This document shows positions 1 to 8,701 of a DNA stretch of 64,000 nucleotides, piece after piece. A program made the position numbers and the translations under genes. Under the pieces are notes generated by a model. The model saw only the letters and a program-made list of their open reading frames with translations, was not told the DNA's origin and did no database searches. Position 1 is the stretch's first letter, and the number at the start of each line of letters is the position of its first letter. Source of the DNA: Streptomyces albicerus. GTDB taxonomy: Bacteria; Actinomycetota; Actinomycetes; Streptomycetales; Streptomycetaceae. The stretch covers positions 62,001 through 126,000 of the forward strand of contig NZ_VWMY01000027.1 of assembly GCF_008905045.1 (NCBI RefSeq), in the 5' to 3' direction.

Positions 1-2
1 CC

Positions 3-464
3 GTCGCCGAGCACGAACTGCACCCCTTGCTGCGATCCCTGCGTCGCCGGGTCGCCCACACCGAGCTGGATCTGCCGGATGCTCCCGTGCCGAACGCCGG
101 GCTGCCGTACAAATGGCGCCGCCTGCTCGTCTCGGATGCGGTATGCCTGGACGACGGCGATCCGGTCGCCGCAGTCGCCGGGCGGCTGCCCGTGCCCCGC
201 TGGTCGGAGCCCGCGTACGCCGCCGTCGTACTCACGCCCCGCGAACTCGTCTTCCTCGCCGACCCCGTGCACACCGAGCCGACCGGTGGCCGCCACGGCC
301 TGGACACCCACTGCATTCCACGCGCGAGGATCGAGCAGGTGCGCGCGGACGGCCCGCTCCTGCGGGTCCGCGTGTGCGGAGCGGACCTGCAACTGCCGCT
401 GGGCGACGAACTGTCCGCCCGGGTCGTCCACACCTTCGCCCGGCATCTGCCCACCGCCCGGTAG
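3..464 (+). CDS. Hypothetical protein with PH-like fold, 5' end outside window
   Basis: The reading frame is open from base 3 to a TAG at 462-464, so the start lies left of the window and 153 codons are visible. I do not recognise a named family. The pattern of an LTPRELVFL strand, an IPRARIEQV segment and a following basic beta-rich stretch resembles small bacterial PH-like (YokE-type) domains, which is an inference from pattern only. There is no signal peptide or membrane segment in the visible part. The gene ends about 75 bases before a perfect hairpin that separates it from the convergent DUF1996 gene. Confidence 0.6.
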   Translation, partial: VAEHELHPLLRSLRRRVAHTELDLPDAPVPNAGLPYKWRRLLVSDAVCLDDGDPVAAVAGRLPVPRWSEPAYAAVVLTPRELVFLADPVHTEPTGGRHGLDTHCIPRARIEQVRADGPLLRVRVCGADLQLPLGDELSARVVHTFARHLPTAR

Positions 465-537
465 CCCTTTTGCGGTGCCCGGGCCTCGAGTTCGTGGTGC
501 CGGCCGCCGCCGGTCCTGAAAGCGGTTCAGGAAGCGG

Positions 538-583
538 ATGATGGGTGATCGGACCTGTCTATGCAGGTCCGATCACCCATCAT
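538..583. terminator. Bidirectional hairpin terminator between convergent genes
   Basis: Bases 538-557 and 564-583 form a perfect 20-bp inverted repeat around a 6-base loop. It lies between the stops of two convergent genes (464 and 601), so it can serve both strands. Confidence 0.85.
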
Positions 584-600
584 GTGTCACCTGGAAGGTG

Positions 601-2700
601 TCAGCCCTGCCTGTGCCTGATACGGCGGAGCAGCAAGCCTCCGGTGATCAGGAGCAGTGCCCCGGCCGCGGCCGGCCACAGTTGCGTCCCGGTGTCGGCG
701 AGCCCGCCCGAGACCGCCTGCGGTTCACTGTCCCCTGCGACCGACTGGTCGTTCCCACCGATGGTCGGCGTCGGTTCAGGGCCGGGGACGGCACCGCCGC
801 CGTCGCTGTCCGAGCTGTCCCCCGATGTGACGGGATCGCTGTGGACAGCCGAGGGGGATGTGTCGGCCTTCGGTTCCGCGTTGCCGCCGTCGCTGTCGCT
901 GTCCGAGCCGTCCGCCGGCTTGGGCGCCTGCGCACTGCTGGTCGAGGGCTGCGGCGTGTCCCCGCCACCGTTGTCCGCGGGGTCTTCGTCCTGTCCGTTC
1001 CCGCCGGACGGAGCATCAGGCGTCCCGGACGGAGTGTCAGGAGCGTCAGGAGTCGGCGACGGGGTGTTCCCCGGCTCCTCACCGGCGCCTGAGCCGTCGT
1101 CCGAGCCCCCGCCCGATCCGGCGCCCGAGGCGGCGTCGCACTGTCGGCCGCCGTTGATGCAGTCCACCATCTCCCGCATCAGCTCTTCGTCGAAGACGTT
1201 GATGAAGTCGCCGTGGTCGGTCACCGGCTTGTGCAGCTGCTCGGGGAAGGAGTCGACGGCGAACAACGGGGTCGTGCGGCCGCCGTCCTGCAGGCTGGGC
1301 GCGTCGACGTCGTAGACGATGCGCTGCACCAGCTGCGGAATGGCCTTGAAGCCGCCCGCGCAGTTGCCGCCGGCGTCGGCGAACGCCACGTGGGTGCGGT
1401 GGTTGGCGCTGTCGATGTTCCGGCCGTCCCAGCAGCTCTGGAACTTGAAGGTGCGGACCACGTCACTGCCCTTGGGGCAGAGCGGGTACTTGTCCTTCAG
1501 CTGCACCTTGTTCTCGAACCCGGTGCAGCTCCACGAGGCGTTGGCGTTGGCGGTGCCGTTGACGAAGGCCTTGGCGTCGCCGGTGATGATGCGCAGCAGC
1601 CTCGGCATCTCCGTGACCTCGCTGCGCGGGTTGCCCACGAAGGTCATCGTGACCTGCTTGGGCGTGACGATCTCACCGGCGTTGCCCTCGATGCCGCCGC
1701 CGGGAGAGGCCGCGTCCTTTTCCTGGGTGCCGTTCTGCAGGCGCAGTACGGGCCAGAAGTACGAGGACTTGTCGTCCTTGCTCTCGCAGGACGTGTCCGC
1801 GTTGGCCAGGTCCTCGTCGCTCGCGAAGGCGTCGTTGGACTGGTTGCCGACGTAGTCGTGGAAGTGGTGGGCGCCGTTGGTGACACCGGGGGCCACGATC
1901 ACGTTGTCGGAGTTGAACAGGCCGCCCTCGTTCACACCGCAGCTGGTGGTGAAGGTGCCGCGGGAGGCGTCGCCCTGCGGGTTCGGGTTCTGCACGTTGG
2001 GCTGGACTTTGGTGATGTCCGCGAAGTCCGCCGCCGCGGGGCCGTTGCCGGCCTGGCCGCCGTTGCCGCCCTGCTGGTTGCCCTGTTCCTGGTCATTCCC
2101 CTGGTTCTGGCCGTCGTCCTGGCCACCACCTTGGTCCTGGCCGTCATGGTTGTCGCCGGCCTCGTCCTGGCCGTCGCCGCCCTGGTCACCGTTCTGCCCG
2201 TCCCCCTGGCCGGGCTGGTTGCCGGAGGCGCGCAGCGTGCAGGCCGCGAAGTCCTCCAGCCCCTGCGGACGGTCCCCGACACGGTCGATGGCGATCGAGA
2301 TCCGCTCGATCGTGGCAGCCCGCTTGTCCTTCAGCGGATTCATGATCGCGCTGTCGGCGAAGCCGCCGTCCTGCTCGATGGCCTGCGCCGAGTTCTGCAG
2401 GCGCTGATAGGCCTCGGCGATCTGCTTGTCCAGGAGCGCGAGTTCGCCGTCGACCTCCGTCTTTGCCTGGTCGGGCACCGCCGTCAGCTGACTGCCGACG
2501 TCCGGGCAGTCGATCGTGGCGGCTCCGGAAGCCAGGACTTGGCCAGCCTGGTTCTGACCCGACTGCCGGGTCGAGTCGCTTTCGGAAGCGGTGGCGTAAA
2601 CGTTCGCCGCTACCAGCCCACCCCCACCCAACATCAGTGCGACCGCTCCAATGGTCGCGCGGCGAGCACCTGTTGGGCGTCTGCGCGTGTTGCGTCTCAA
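601..2700 (-). CDS. DUF1996 secreted protein with C-terminal LAxTG sortase anchor
   Basis: This is a cell-surface protein of about 699 residues. I place the start at TTG 2700 because AGGAG sits 7 bases upstream; an ATG at 2748 is open but has no such site. A basic, Arg-rich N terminus leads into a hydrophobic signal segment. Then come a helical region, a low-complexity Gly/Gln/Asp/Asn linker, and the DUF1996 domain with its NGAHHFHDYVG motif and paired cysteines. A long Pro/Ser/Asp/Gly wall-spanning stretch follows. The C terminus is LADTG, a hydrophobic helix and a basic RRIRHRQ tail, which is the sorting signal of the LAxTG type used by actinobacterial sortases. DUF1996 proteins are secreted in fungi and actinomycetes and their role is unknown. 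The gene stands alone, with the terminator at 538-583 downstream. Confidence 0.88.
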   Translation of the reverse strand: MRRNTRRRPTGARRATIGAVALMLGGGGLVAANVYATASESDSTRQSGQNQAGQVLASGAATIDCPDVGSQLTAVPDQAKTEVDGELALLDKQIAEAYQRLQNSAQAIEQDGGFADSAIMNPLKDKRAATIERISIAIDRVGDRPQGLEDFAACTLRASGNQPGQGDGQNGDQGGDGQDEAGDNHDGQDQGGGQDDGQNQGNDQEQGNQQGGNGGQAGNGPAAADFADITKVQPNVQNPNPQGDASRGTFTTSCGVNEGGLFNSDNVIVAPGVTNGAHHFHDYVGNQSNDAFASDEDLANADTSCESKDDKSSYFWPVLRLQNGTQEKDAASPGGGIEGNAGEIVTPKQVTMTFVGNPRSEVTEMPRLLRIITGDAKAFVNGTANANASWSCTGFENKVQLKDKYPLCPKGSDVVRTFKFQSCWDGRNIDSANHRTHVAFADAGGNCAGGFKAIPQLVQRIVYDVDAPSLQDGGRTTPLFAVDSFPEQLHKPVTDHGDFINVFDEELMREMVDCINGGRQCDAASGAGSGGGSDDGSGAGEEPGNTPSPTPDAPDTPSGTPDAPSGGNGQDEDPADNGGGDTPQPSTSSAQAPKPADGSDSDSDGGNAEPKADTSPSAVHSDPVTSGDSSDSDGGGAVPGPEPTPTIGGNDQSVAGDSEPQAVSGGLADTGTQLWPAAAGALLLITGGLLLRRIRHRQG

Positions 2701-2805
2701 GGGAGTACTCCTACGCTTCGTTGCCGGCCCGGCATAGCAATGCCTCATCCCATACGGAGGCGAAGCCTCGAGTGTTCAAGCACCTCTGAGATTTATAGAA
2801 ACCTC

Positions 2806-3003
2806 TCACGAATCAAGCCACCCGGGGGCCGTCTCCCAGATGTCCGCTCCTCGTCCGTGCCGCCCCGTACCGCCCGCCCCGAACACGAATGCGCCGACCC
2901 AACCAGCCCGCTCCAGGTCTGGGTGCCCGCGCGCGCCGCATATCCCCGCCACGCAGCAGGCAGGCGATGTCGGCGCGGTCGGCCAGGGCCGCTCGGAATC
3001 CAT
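2806..3003 (-). CDS. Possible small ORF in otherwise gene-free gap
   Basis: The gap 2701-3042 has no clear gene. One 65-codon frame starts at ATG 3003 with a very good AAGGAG site 6 bases upstream and ends at 2806. The product is rich in Gly, Pro, Ala and Trp, has no recognisable domain and lacks typical codon bias, so it may be a remnant or chance frame. The rest of the gap carries the AT-richer promoter area of the DUF1996 gene (about 2760-2815). Confidence 0.25.
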   Translation of the reverse strand: MDSERPWPTAPTSPACCVAGICGARGHPDLERAGWVGAFVFGAGGTGRHGRGADIWETAPGWLDS

Positions 3004-3042
3004 GGCGAACTCCTTGTCACACAGGTCGTCACACACATCGGT

Positions 3043-3861
3043 TCAGGCACAGCGGCAGTTCGCGGTCAGCGTCAGCCGCCATCGCACCTCGCCGCAGGCG
3101 GGTACCTGGGCGGCGTCACCGGGGCCTGCCTCGGCGAGGTCGAAGACGCGGCCGAGCATCGGCTCGACGCCCGTGCTGCGGTAGGGATGCACGTCGGGGA
3201 AGCCGCCTAGGTTGCGCCACAGGGCGATGGACATCGGCTGTCCGTCGGCTTCGAGTGCCAGCGACAGACGGTCCGTGTGATCGTGGACGCAGCAGCCGGA
3301 AGCGTCCACGACGGCTCCGACCGCGGTGCCGTCGTCGGGACCGAGCCGGTCCAGGCGCAGTCCGCAGGGGGCGGGCCAGCTTCCTTCCACCCAGGCGGCG
3401 CCCTTCGGCCACGCCCGGTCCAACAGCGGCGCTGCCTCGGGGAAGAGGCGGGTGCTCGCTCCGTCGCGGGTGTGCAGGGTGGCGCGGTCGGAGAGGTCGA
3501 GCAGGGCGTGGGCGGCCCACACGAAGCGGAAGCCCTCGTCGGCCGTCAGTACGTAGTCGGCCTCGGCTCCGCCGGTGGTGGTGCGGATGGCACGGGTCAG
3601 GGTGAAGCGGTCACCGTCGATGACGTCCCGGTCCGCGTCTCGTCTCCAGGGCCGTGACCAGACGTCGCCGTGGTCGGGGGTACCACGGACGGTGGGGACG
3701 CACTCCTCCAGTCCGCCCGCGTCCACGAAGGGCTCGCCCGGTGACACGCTCGCCCGCTCGGGTGCCTCGCGCCGCCACAGCCATTCCCGGCCGGCCGTGC
3801 GCAGCGAGGTCCAACGGCCCCCATGGGCAAGGTCGGTGACGATGTCCAGCGGCACGCTCAC
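3043..3861 (-). CDS. Aldose 1-epimerase (mutarotase)-like protein
   Basis: A 272-residue cytoplasmic protein of the galactose-mutarotase superfamily, which interconverts sugar anomers or binds sugar-like ligands. The start GTG 3861 overlaps the TGA of the upstream dehydratase as GTGA; an ATG further upstream would overlap it more and is less likely. Family-like features are an early GG[RW] beta-turn, a DHGDVWSRPW segment near residue 85 that matches the HGxxxxxPW region, and a conserved-looking RNLGGFPDVHPYR segment near residue 230. It is the last gene of the galactose operon, where it would supply the anomer used by the dehydrogenase. Assignment to a defined epimerase activity is inferred. 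Confidence 0.75.
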   Translation of the reverse strand: MSVPLDIVTDLAHGGRWTSLRTAGREWLWRREAPERASVSPGEPFVDAGGLEECVPTVRGTPDHGDVWSRPWRRDADRDVIDGDRFTLTRAIRTTTGGAEADYVLTADEGFRFVWAAHALLDLSDRATLHTRDGASTRLFPEAAPLLDRAWPKGAAWVEGSWPAPCGLRLDRLGPDDGTAVGAVVDASGCCVHDHTDRLSLALEADGQPMSIALWRNLGGFPDVHPYRSTGVEPMLGRVFDLAEAGPGDAAQVPACGEVRWRLTLTANCRCA

Positions 3862-5003
3862 CACTCCGCGAAGGAGCCGTCGGGGTGCCGCCACACGGGG
3901 TTGCGCCAGGCGTGCCCGGTGCGGTCGGCGGCGCGTACGGCGGCCTCGTCGACGGTGATGCCGAGGCCGGGGGCGTCGCCGCGGGAGGCATGGCCGTCGA
4001 CGAATCGGAACGGTTCGGGGTCGACCAGGTAGGACAGCAGGTCGGCGTCCTTGTTGTAGTGGATGCCGCGGCTCTGCTCCTGGATCAGGAAGTTCGGGGT
4101 GGCGAACGCGACCTGCAGGCTGGCCGCCAGCGCGATCGGGCCGAGCGGACAGTGCGGGGCGAGCTGGGCGCCGTAGGTCTCGGCGAGCGAGGCAATGCGG
4201 TGCACCTCCGAGACGCCGCCGGCGTGGGACAGATCGGGCTGGGCGACCGCGATGCCCGCGGCGAGCACGGGCAGGAACTCGGCGCGTCCGTAGAGGCGTT
4301 CACCGGTGGCGAGCGGTATCGGGCTCGCGGCGACGAGGCCGGCCAGCTGGTGGCCGTGCTCGGGTACGACGGGCTCCTCGACGAACAGCGGGTGCAGGGG
4401 GACGAGTTCGGCCAGGATCCGGCGGGCGCCGGCGGCGGTGAAGCGGCCGTGGAAGTCGACGGCGACGTCACGGTCCGGGCCGAGCGCCTCGCGGGCGGCG
4501 GCCACGCGGCCGACGACCGCGGCGGTCTCGGCGGCGGTGGGGACCGGCGAGGTGGCTCCGGCCGCGTTCATCTTCACCGCCGTGAAACCCGCCTCGACCT
4601 GGGCGGCTATCTGCTCGGTCAGCTCGGCGGGTTCGTCTCCGCCCACCCAGGCGTAGACCCGGACGCGGTCGCGCACCGGGCCGCCCAGCAGGGCGTGCAC
4701 GGGAGCGCCGTAGGTCTTCCCGGCGATGTCCCACAGGGCCTGGTCGAGGCCGGCCACCGCGCTGGAGAGGACCGGACCGCCGCGGTAGAAGCCGCCCTTG
4801 GTGAGCACCTGCCAGTGGTCCTGGATGCGCAGCGGGTCCTGGCCGACGAGGTACTCGGCCAGGACGTCGACGGCGGCACGGACGACCTCGGCGCGCCCTT
4901 CGACGACCGGTTCGCCCCAGCCGACCACGCCCTCGTCGGTCTCGATGCGGCAGAACAGCCAGCGCGGCGGGATCAGGAAGGTTTCGATGCGGGTGATCTT
5001 CAC
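3858..5003 (-). CDS. dgoD: D-galactonate dehydratase (enolase superfamily)
   Basis: This 381-residue protein converts D-galactonate to 2-keto-3-deoxy-D-galactonate, the committed step of oxidative galactose breakdown (EC 4.2.1.6). It is full length for the mandelate racemase/muconate lactonizing group. Residues D183, E209 and E235 fit the Mg-binding set. H185 (in VDFHGR) and H285 (in APHCPLGP) fit the catalytic bases, at the same numbers as in the E. coli enzyme as I recall it. The LATGERLYGR and HNKD-like HYNKD segments are typical. The start ATG 5003 overlaps the GntR stop (ATGA), and the mutarotase start overlaps its own stop, so translation is coupled. The downstream kinase and KDPGal aldolase are not in this window. 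Confidence 0.92.
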   Translation of the reverse strand: MKITRIETFLIPPRWLFCRIETDEGVVGWGEPVVEGRAEVVRAAVDVLAEYLVGQDPLRIQDHWQVLTKGGFYRGGPVLSSAVAGLDQALWDIAGKTYGAPVHALLGGPVRDRVRVYAWVGGDEPAELTEQIAAQVEAGFTAVKMNAAGATSPVPTAAETAAVVGRVAAAREALGPDRDVAVDFHGRFTAAGARRILAELVPLHPLFVEEPVVPEHGHQLAGLVAASPIPLATGERLYGRAEFLPVLAAGIAVAQPDLSHAGGVSEVHRIASLAETYGAQLAPHCPLGPIALAASLQVAFATPNFLIQEQSRGIHYNKDADLLSYLVDPEPFRFVDGHASRGDAPGLGITVDEAAVRAADRTGHAWRNPVWRHPDGSFAEW

Positions 5004-5737
5004 TGAGAGCGGGAGCCTTCCATGTCATCGGAGTCGCCGACACGGTCCAGATCGCGGCCGGCCTGGTCGAGCAGGGCATGCATCGCGGCCTCTGCGGCCC
5101 GCGGGTCACCGTCCCGTACGGCGTCCAGGACGGCACGGTGCGCCGGGACCGGGTCCTCGCTGTGCGGGGAGCTGTGCACGATGCGGTCGCGGTGGGCCAG
5201 GCCGGACTCGATCACCATCTCCATCCGTTCGAGGAGCTCGTTGTGGGTGGCGGCCAGCAGAGCGCGGTGGAAGGCGAGGTCGGCCTCGACGGCGTGGGCG
5301 GCGTCGGTGTCCTCCTCCCCCATCGCCTCCAGGGCGCCGTCCAGGGCGGTCAGGTCCGCGTCGGTGCGCCGTTCGGCGGCCAGGCGCACTGCGGCCGGTT
5401 CGATGATGGCGCGCACCTCGGCGAGGTTGCGCAGCAGCGCCTGGTCGGCCTCCGTGGTGCTGCCGCCCTCGAACTGCCAGCGCAGTACGTCGACGTCGAG
5501 CAGGTTCCAGTCGGCGCGTGCGCGGACGAAGGTGCCGCGCTTCTGGCGGGCGTCGACCATCCCCTTGGCGGCGAGCACCTTGAGCGACTCGCGCAGGGCG
5601 GTGAGGCTCACGTCCAGCTCGCTCTGCAGCGCCACCAGGTCCAGCGTGGCCCCCTCGGGGATCTCACCGCCCAGGATGCGGCGGGCGAGGACTTCCACGG
5701 TCTGGCCGTGCACGCCGCGGCGGGCATAGGGCGTCAT
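5000..5737 (-). CDS. FadR-family GntR regulator (DgoR-like)
   Basis: A 245-residue transcription factor. Residues about 8-75 form the winged helix (LDLVALQSELDVSLTALRESLKVLAAKGMVDARQKRG region) and residues about 95-225 the all-helical FCD ligand domain, with Asp, Glu and His positions suited to a metal-bound sugar acid. It lies directly before the galactonate dehydratase, with overlapping stop and start, inside the catabolic operon. In enterobacteria DgoR of this family represses dgo genes and responds to galactonate, so the same role is the best inference here. An AAAGG site precedes the ATG. The operator could be upstream of this gene or at the promoters further upstream; I do not see a clear FadR-type site. 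Confidence 0.88.
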   Translation of the reverse strand: MTPYARRGVHGQTVEVLARRILGGEIPEGATLDLVALQSELDVSLTALRESLKVLAAKGMVDARQKRGTFVRARADWNLLDVDVLRWQFEGGSTTEADQALLRNLAEVRAIIEPAAVRLAAERRTDADLTALDGALEAMGEEDTDAAHAVEADLAFHRALLAATHNELLERMEMVIESGLAHRDRIVHSSPHSEDPVPAHRAVLDAVRDGDPRAAEAAMHALLDQAGRDLDRVGDSDDMEGSRSQ

Positions 5738-5771
5738 GTCGTTGAGCCTTTCTGCTGAGAGGTGAGCGTGG

Positions 5772-6545
5772 TCATGCGGAGGCCTTGACGACGCTCCAGC
5801 CGCCGTCCACGACGAGACTCGTCCCGGTGATGTAGGAGGCTTCGTCAGCGCTGAGGAAGGCGATGGCCGCGGCCACTTCCTCGGGGGTGCCGAAGCGGCG
5901 CACCGCCGTCTCGGCGATGCTGCGCTCCCGGTCCTCGGGGGCGACCCGGTCCCAGGCGGCGGTCAGGATCGGCCCCGGCAGGACGGCGTTGACGCGCACC
6001 TCCGGGCCGTACTCGACGGCGAGTTGGCCGCACAGGGACAGCAGAGCGCCCTTGGAGGCGGCGTAGGCGGGATGGCCGGGGATGCCCTTGTGTGCGTGGA
6101 CGGACGAGGTGAGCACCACCGCTCCCCGGCGTTCCCGCAGGTCGGGCAGGACCGCCTGGAAGCCGAGGAAGCTGCCGGTGACGTTGACGGCGAGCTGCCG
6201 CTGCCACGAGGAGAGGGACATCTTGTGGGCCGGTGTCACATCGACGGTGTAGGCGTTGCTGACGAGGACGTCGACGGGTCCGAAGTCGTGGGCGGTGGTC
6301 ACGACGCGCGTCCAGTCGTCCGCCGCGGCGACGTCGGCTCTCACGAACCGGGCGAGGCCGCCGGCCTCGGTGATCTGCGCGGCGACGGCCTGGCCTCGTT
6401 CCTCGGCGATGTCGGCGAGCACGACGGCGGCTCCTTCCTCGGCGAGGCGTTCGGTCGTGGCGGCTCCGATGCCGGAGGCCGCTCCGGTGACCACGGCCGT
6501 GCGGCCGGTGAAGCGGGCGCCGTGCCGTCGTGCGGGCTGCTCCAT
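5772..6545 (-). CDS. SDR-family dehydrogenase, candidate D-galactose 1-dehydrogenase
   Basis: A 257-residue classical short-chain dehydrogenase. The Rossmann motif TGAASGIG is at 20-27, the NAD-type acidic residue follows the second strand (VVLADI), N121 lies in the NVTGS helix, and S147/S148, Y161 and K165 (YAASK) form the active site. The C terminus ends in VDGGWSV. It sits between the GH36 alpha-galactosidase and the galactonate regulator/dehydratase. The simplest reading is therefore oxidation of D-galactose (or its lactone stage) to feed DgoD. Substrate cannot be read from sequence, because SDRs of this type also act on other sugars and keto acids. A gap of 71 bases separates it from the GH36 gene; AAAGGAG lies 12 bases before the ATG. 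Confidence 0.8.
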   Translation of the reverse strand: MEQPARRHGARFTGRTAVVTGAASGIGAATTERLAEEGAAVVLADIAEERGQAVAAQITEAGGLARFVRADVAAADDWTRVVTTAHDFGPVDVLVSNAYTVDVTPAHKMSLSSWQRQLAVNVTGSFLGFQAVLPDLRERRGAVVLTSSVHAHKGIPGHPAYAASKGALLSLCGQLAVEYGPEVRVNAVLPGPILTAAWDRVAPEDRERSIAETAVRRFGTPEEVAAAIAFLSADEASYITGTSLVVDGGWSVVKASA

Positions 6546-6616
6546 CGTGGGGTTCGACTCCTTTGCGGGCGTGACACGGCTGGTCGGCCGTCCTGGAAAC
6601 ATATGCCGGGCCGGTT

Positions 6617-8701
6617 TCACTGCCGTATCAGCACCACCAGTTCGGCGTCGTGGTCGGCGCTCCAGGCGAAGGGCAGCCCGTAGTGGAGCAGATGGGCTCC
6701 GCTGTATGTGCCGCCCGATACGGCGTCGCGATAGCGCGCCTGTGGGGCAAGGCCTCGCAGGCGCAGCCGGTCGGGGCGGCCGGGCACCAGCGGAGCCCCG
6801 TCGAGACGTCCGGTGCTGAGCGCCGCGACGACCGTGCGCCCTGCCTCCGGGTCGTCGTACTGCACGCCGAAGGTGGGGTCGTTCGGTGTGCCGAGGAGCT
6901 GGACGTCCCCCTGGTGGATGATCTCCCGTATCTCCTTGTAGCGGGCGATCCACCAGGCGGCCTCGGCACGCTGCTCGGACGTCCAGGCACGCAGGTCGGC
7001 ACCGATGCCGAGGACGCCGCACATGGCGTTGACGAAGCGGAAGGCGAGGCTGCGGGGGCGCGGGTCGAACACTCCGGGAGCGTCGGTGACCCAGGAGCTC
7101 ATGACGTGCGGGGCGTGGGCGTGCAGGAAGCCGTACTGGATGGACAATCGGTCCAGCGGCGCGGTGTTGTCGCTGGGCCATACGACGTCGGTGCGCGCGA
7201 GGGTCGCGTGCTCGATGCGGCCGCCGCCGCCCGCGCAGCCCTCGATGGTGACGTCGGGGTGCGCGGCGCGCAGATGGTCCAGGATCCGCAGGTATCCGCC
7301 GACGTGCTGGGCGTCCAGGTCGAGGTGGTCGGCGCGCTCGGTGCCGGGTCGGCCGCGCTCGGTTGGCGGCCGGTTCATGTCCCACTTCAGATAGCTGATG
7401 TCGTAGGCGTGCAGCAGCCGGTCGAGCGTGCCGATCACGAAGTCCTGGACGTCCGTGCGGCCCAGGTCGAGGAGCAGTTGGTTGCGGACCAGACGGGCGG
7501 GGCGGCCGTCGATGCGGTAGACCCACTCGGGGTGCTCGGCGTACAGGCGGCCGGCCGGGCTGACGGCCTCGGGTTCGACCCACAGGCCGAAGTCCAGATC
7601 GAGCGCCCGGATGTCCTCGACGAACCGGTCGAAGCCCTGCGGGAAAGCCGCCGGGTCCGGGTACCAGTCGCCCAGTCCCCCGGTCTCGTCGCCGCGGCCG
7701 GTGAACCAGCCGTCGTCCACGACGAACAGTTCGGCGCCGATGTCGGCGGCCGTCTTGGCCAGTTCCAGCTGCCCGGCCGCGTCGACGTCGAAGCCGGTGG
7801 CCTCCCAGGAGTTGTAGAGCACCTTGCGGGGGCGGTGCAGCCGTCCGCCGGCGAGGTGGCGTTCGTAGCGGTGCCAGACGCGGGAGAGCCCGTCGAGGCC
7901 GTCCGGGCTGAAGGCGCAGGCGAGGCGGGGGGTGGTGAGGGTTTCGCCGGGGGTCAGGAACACCACGCCCTCGTGCGGGACCCGCCCGGCGCGGACGCGC
8001 ACGGAGCCGCCGGGCTCTGCCTCCGCGGTGATGTGCCAGTTGCCCGGCCACTCGAGGGCGACACCGTAGGCCGCCTCCGCCTCTGCGTCCTGTACGGCGA
8101 GCCAGGGCGCGTACGCGTGTCCGGGCGCACCCTGGAGGCTGCCCATGGTGAAGGTGCCCCGGGGCAGGTCGAGTTGGGTGCGCTGGAACTCCTGCGACCA
8201 CTGGCCGGCGAGGTACGTCAGCCGGGCCGGGCCGGTGACGGGGATGTTCACGGCGGCCGAGTCGAGGCGCTCCAGGCGCAGTTCCTCGCTTCCGGTACAG
8301 GTGAACTCGGTCCAGCGCAGAATCACGTCCGTGCCCGGCACCGCCTGGTAGCAGAGGACCGTACGCAGTCCCAGGAGGTCGTCGGTGAAGGAGAGCCGCA
8401 GGCTCCCCTCTTCCTCCTGTGGGCCGTCGAAGTCCCACCACACGCCCCGCTCCCGGCCCGGACGGGTTGCCACGAGCTCGGATCCGGTGAACGGCCGCAG
8501 GCCGTGCGGCAGATACTCGGCGGGCGCCGCGTCCGCGGGCGTGATGAAGTGCGTGCGCCGGGACCAGTCGAGGGCGGAGGGGCCGTGTTCGACGCCGAGC
8601 GGGCCCCAGGCGTCGAGTTCGGCCCACGGGCCGTCCGGGGACAGGCGGACGGTGTAGCTGGTGTGCTCGGTGCGCAGGGTCCAGCGCAGGTACGACGTCA
8701 C
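6617..8701 (-). CDS. Intracellular GH36 alpha-galactosidase
   Basis: A 694-residue alpha-galactosidase without signal peptide, so it should hydrolyse imported alpha-galactosides in the cytoplasm. It has the N-terminal beta-supersandwich, then the TIM barrel with VVDDGWF near 327, LGDWYPD near 343 and WVEPEAV near 374. The nucleophile is D441 in LKWDMNR and the acid/base is D511 in WPSDNT, preceded by the CAGGGGR signature. Length and order match bacterial GH36. The start GTG 8701 overlaps the permease stop as GTGA. Its place directly behind the ABC permeases ties import to hydrolysis, and the galactose released would go to the SDR/DgoD enzymes downstream. Confidence 0.93.
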   Translation of the reverse strand: MTSYLRWTLRTEHTSYTVRLSPDGPWAELDAWGPLGVEHGPSALDWSRRTHFITPADAAPAEYLPHGLRPFTGSELVATRPGRERGVWWDFDGPQEEEGSLRLSFTDDLLGLRTVLCYQAVPGTDVILRWTEFTCTGSEELRLERLDSAAVNIPVTGPARLTYLAGQWSQEFQRTQLDLPRGTFTMGSLQGAPGHAYAPWLAVQDAEAEAAYGVALEWPGNWHITAEAEPGGSVRVRAGRVPHEGVVFLTPGETLTTPRLACAFSPDGLDGLSRVWHRYERHLAGGRLHRPRKVLYNSWEATGFDVDAAGQLELAKTAADIGAELFVVDDGWFTGRGDETGGLGDWYPDPAAFPQGFDRFVEDIRALDLDFGLWVEPEAVSPAGRLYAEHPEWVYRIDGRPARLVRNQLLLDLGRTDVQDFVIGTLDRLLHAYDISYLKWDMNRPPTERGRPGTERADHLDLDAQHVGGYLRILDHLRAAHPDVTIEGCAGGGGRIEHATLARTDVVWPSDNTAPLDRLSIQYGFLHAHAPHVMSSWVTDAPGVFDPRPRSLAFRFVNAMCGVLGIGADLRAWTSEQRAEAAWWIARYKEIREIIHQGDVQLLGTPNDPTFGVQYDDPEAGRTVVAALSTGRLDGAPLVPGRPDRLRLRGLAPQARYRDAVSGGTYSGAHLLHYGLPFAWSADHDAELVVLIRQ

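Noticed and set aside
1213..3210. Long plus-strand open frame opposite the DUF1996 gene
   Set aside because: It is antisense to a gene with clear domains, has no recognisable protein pattern and is explained by GC-rich third positions.
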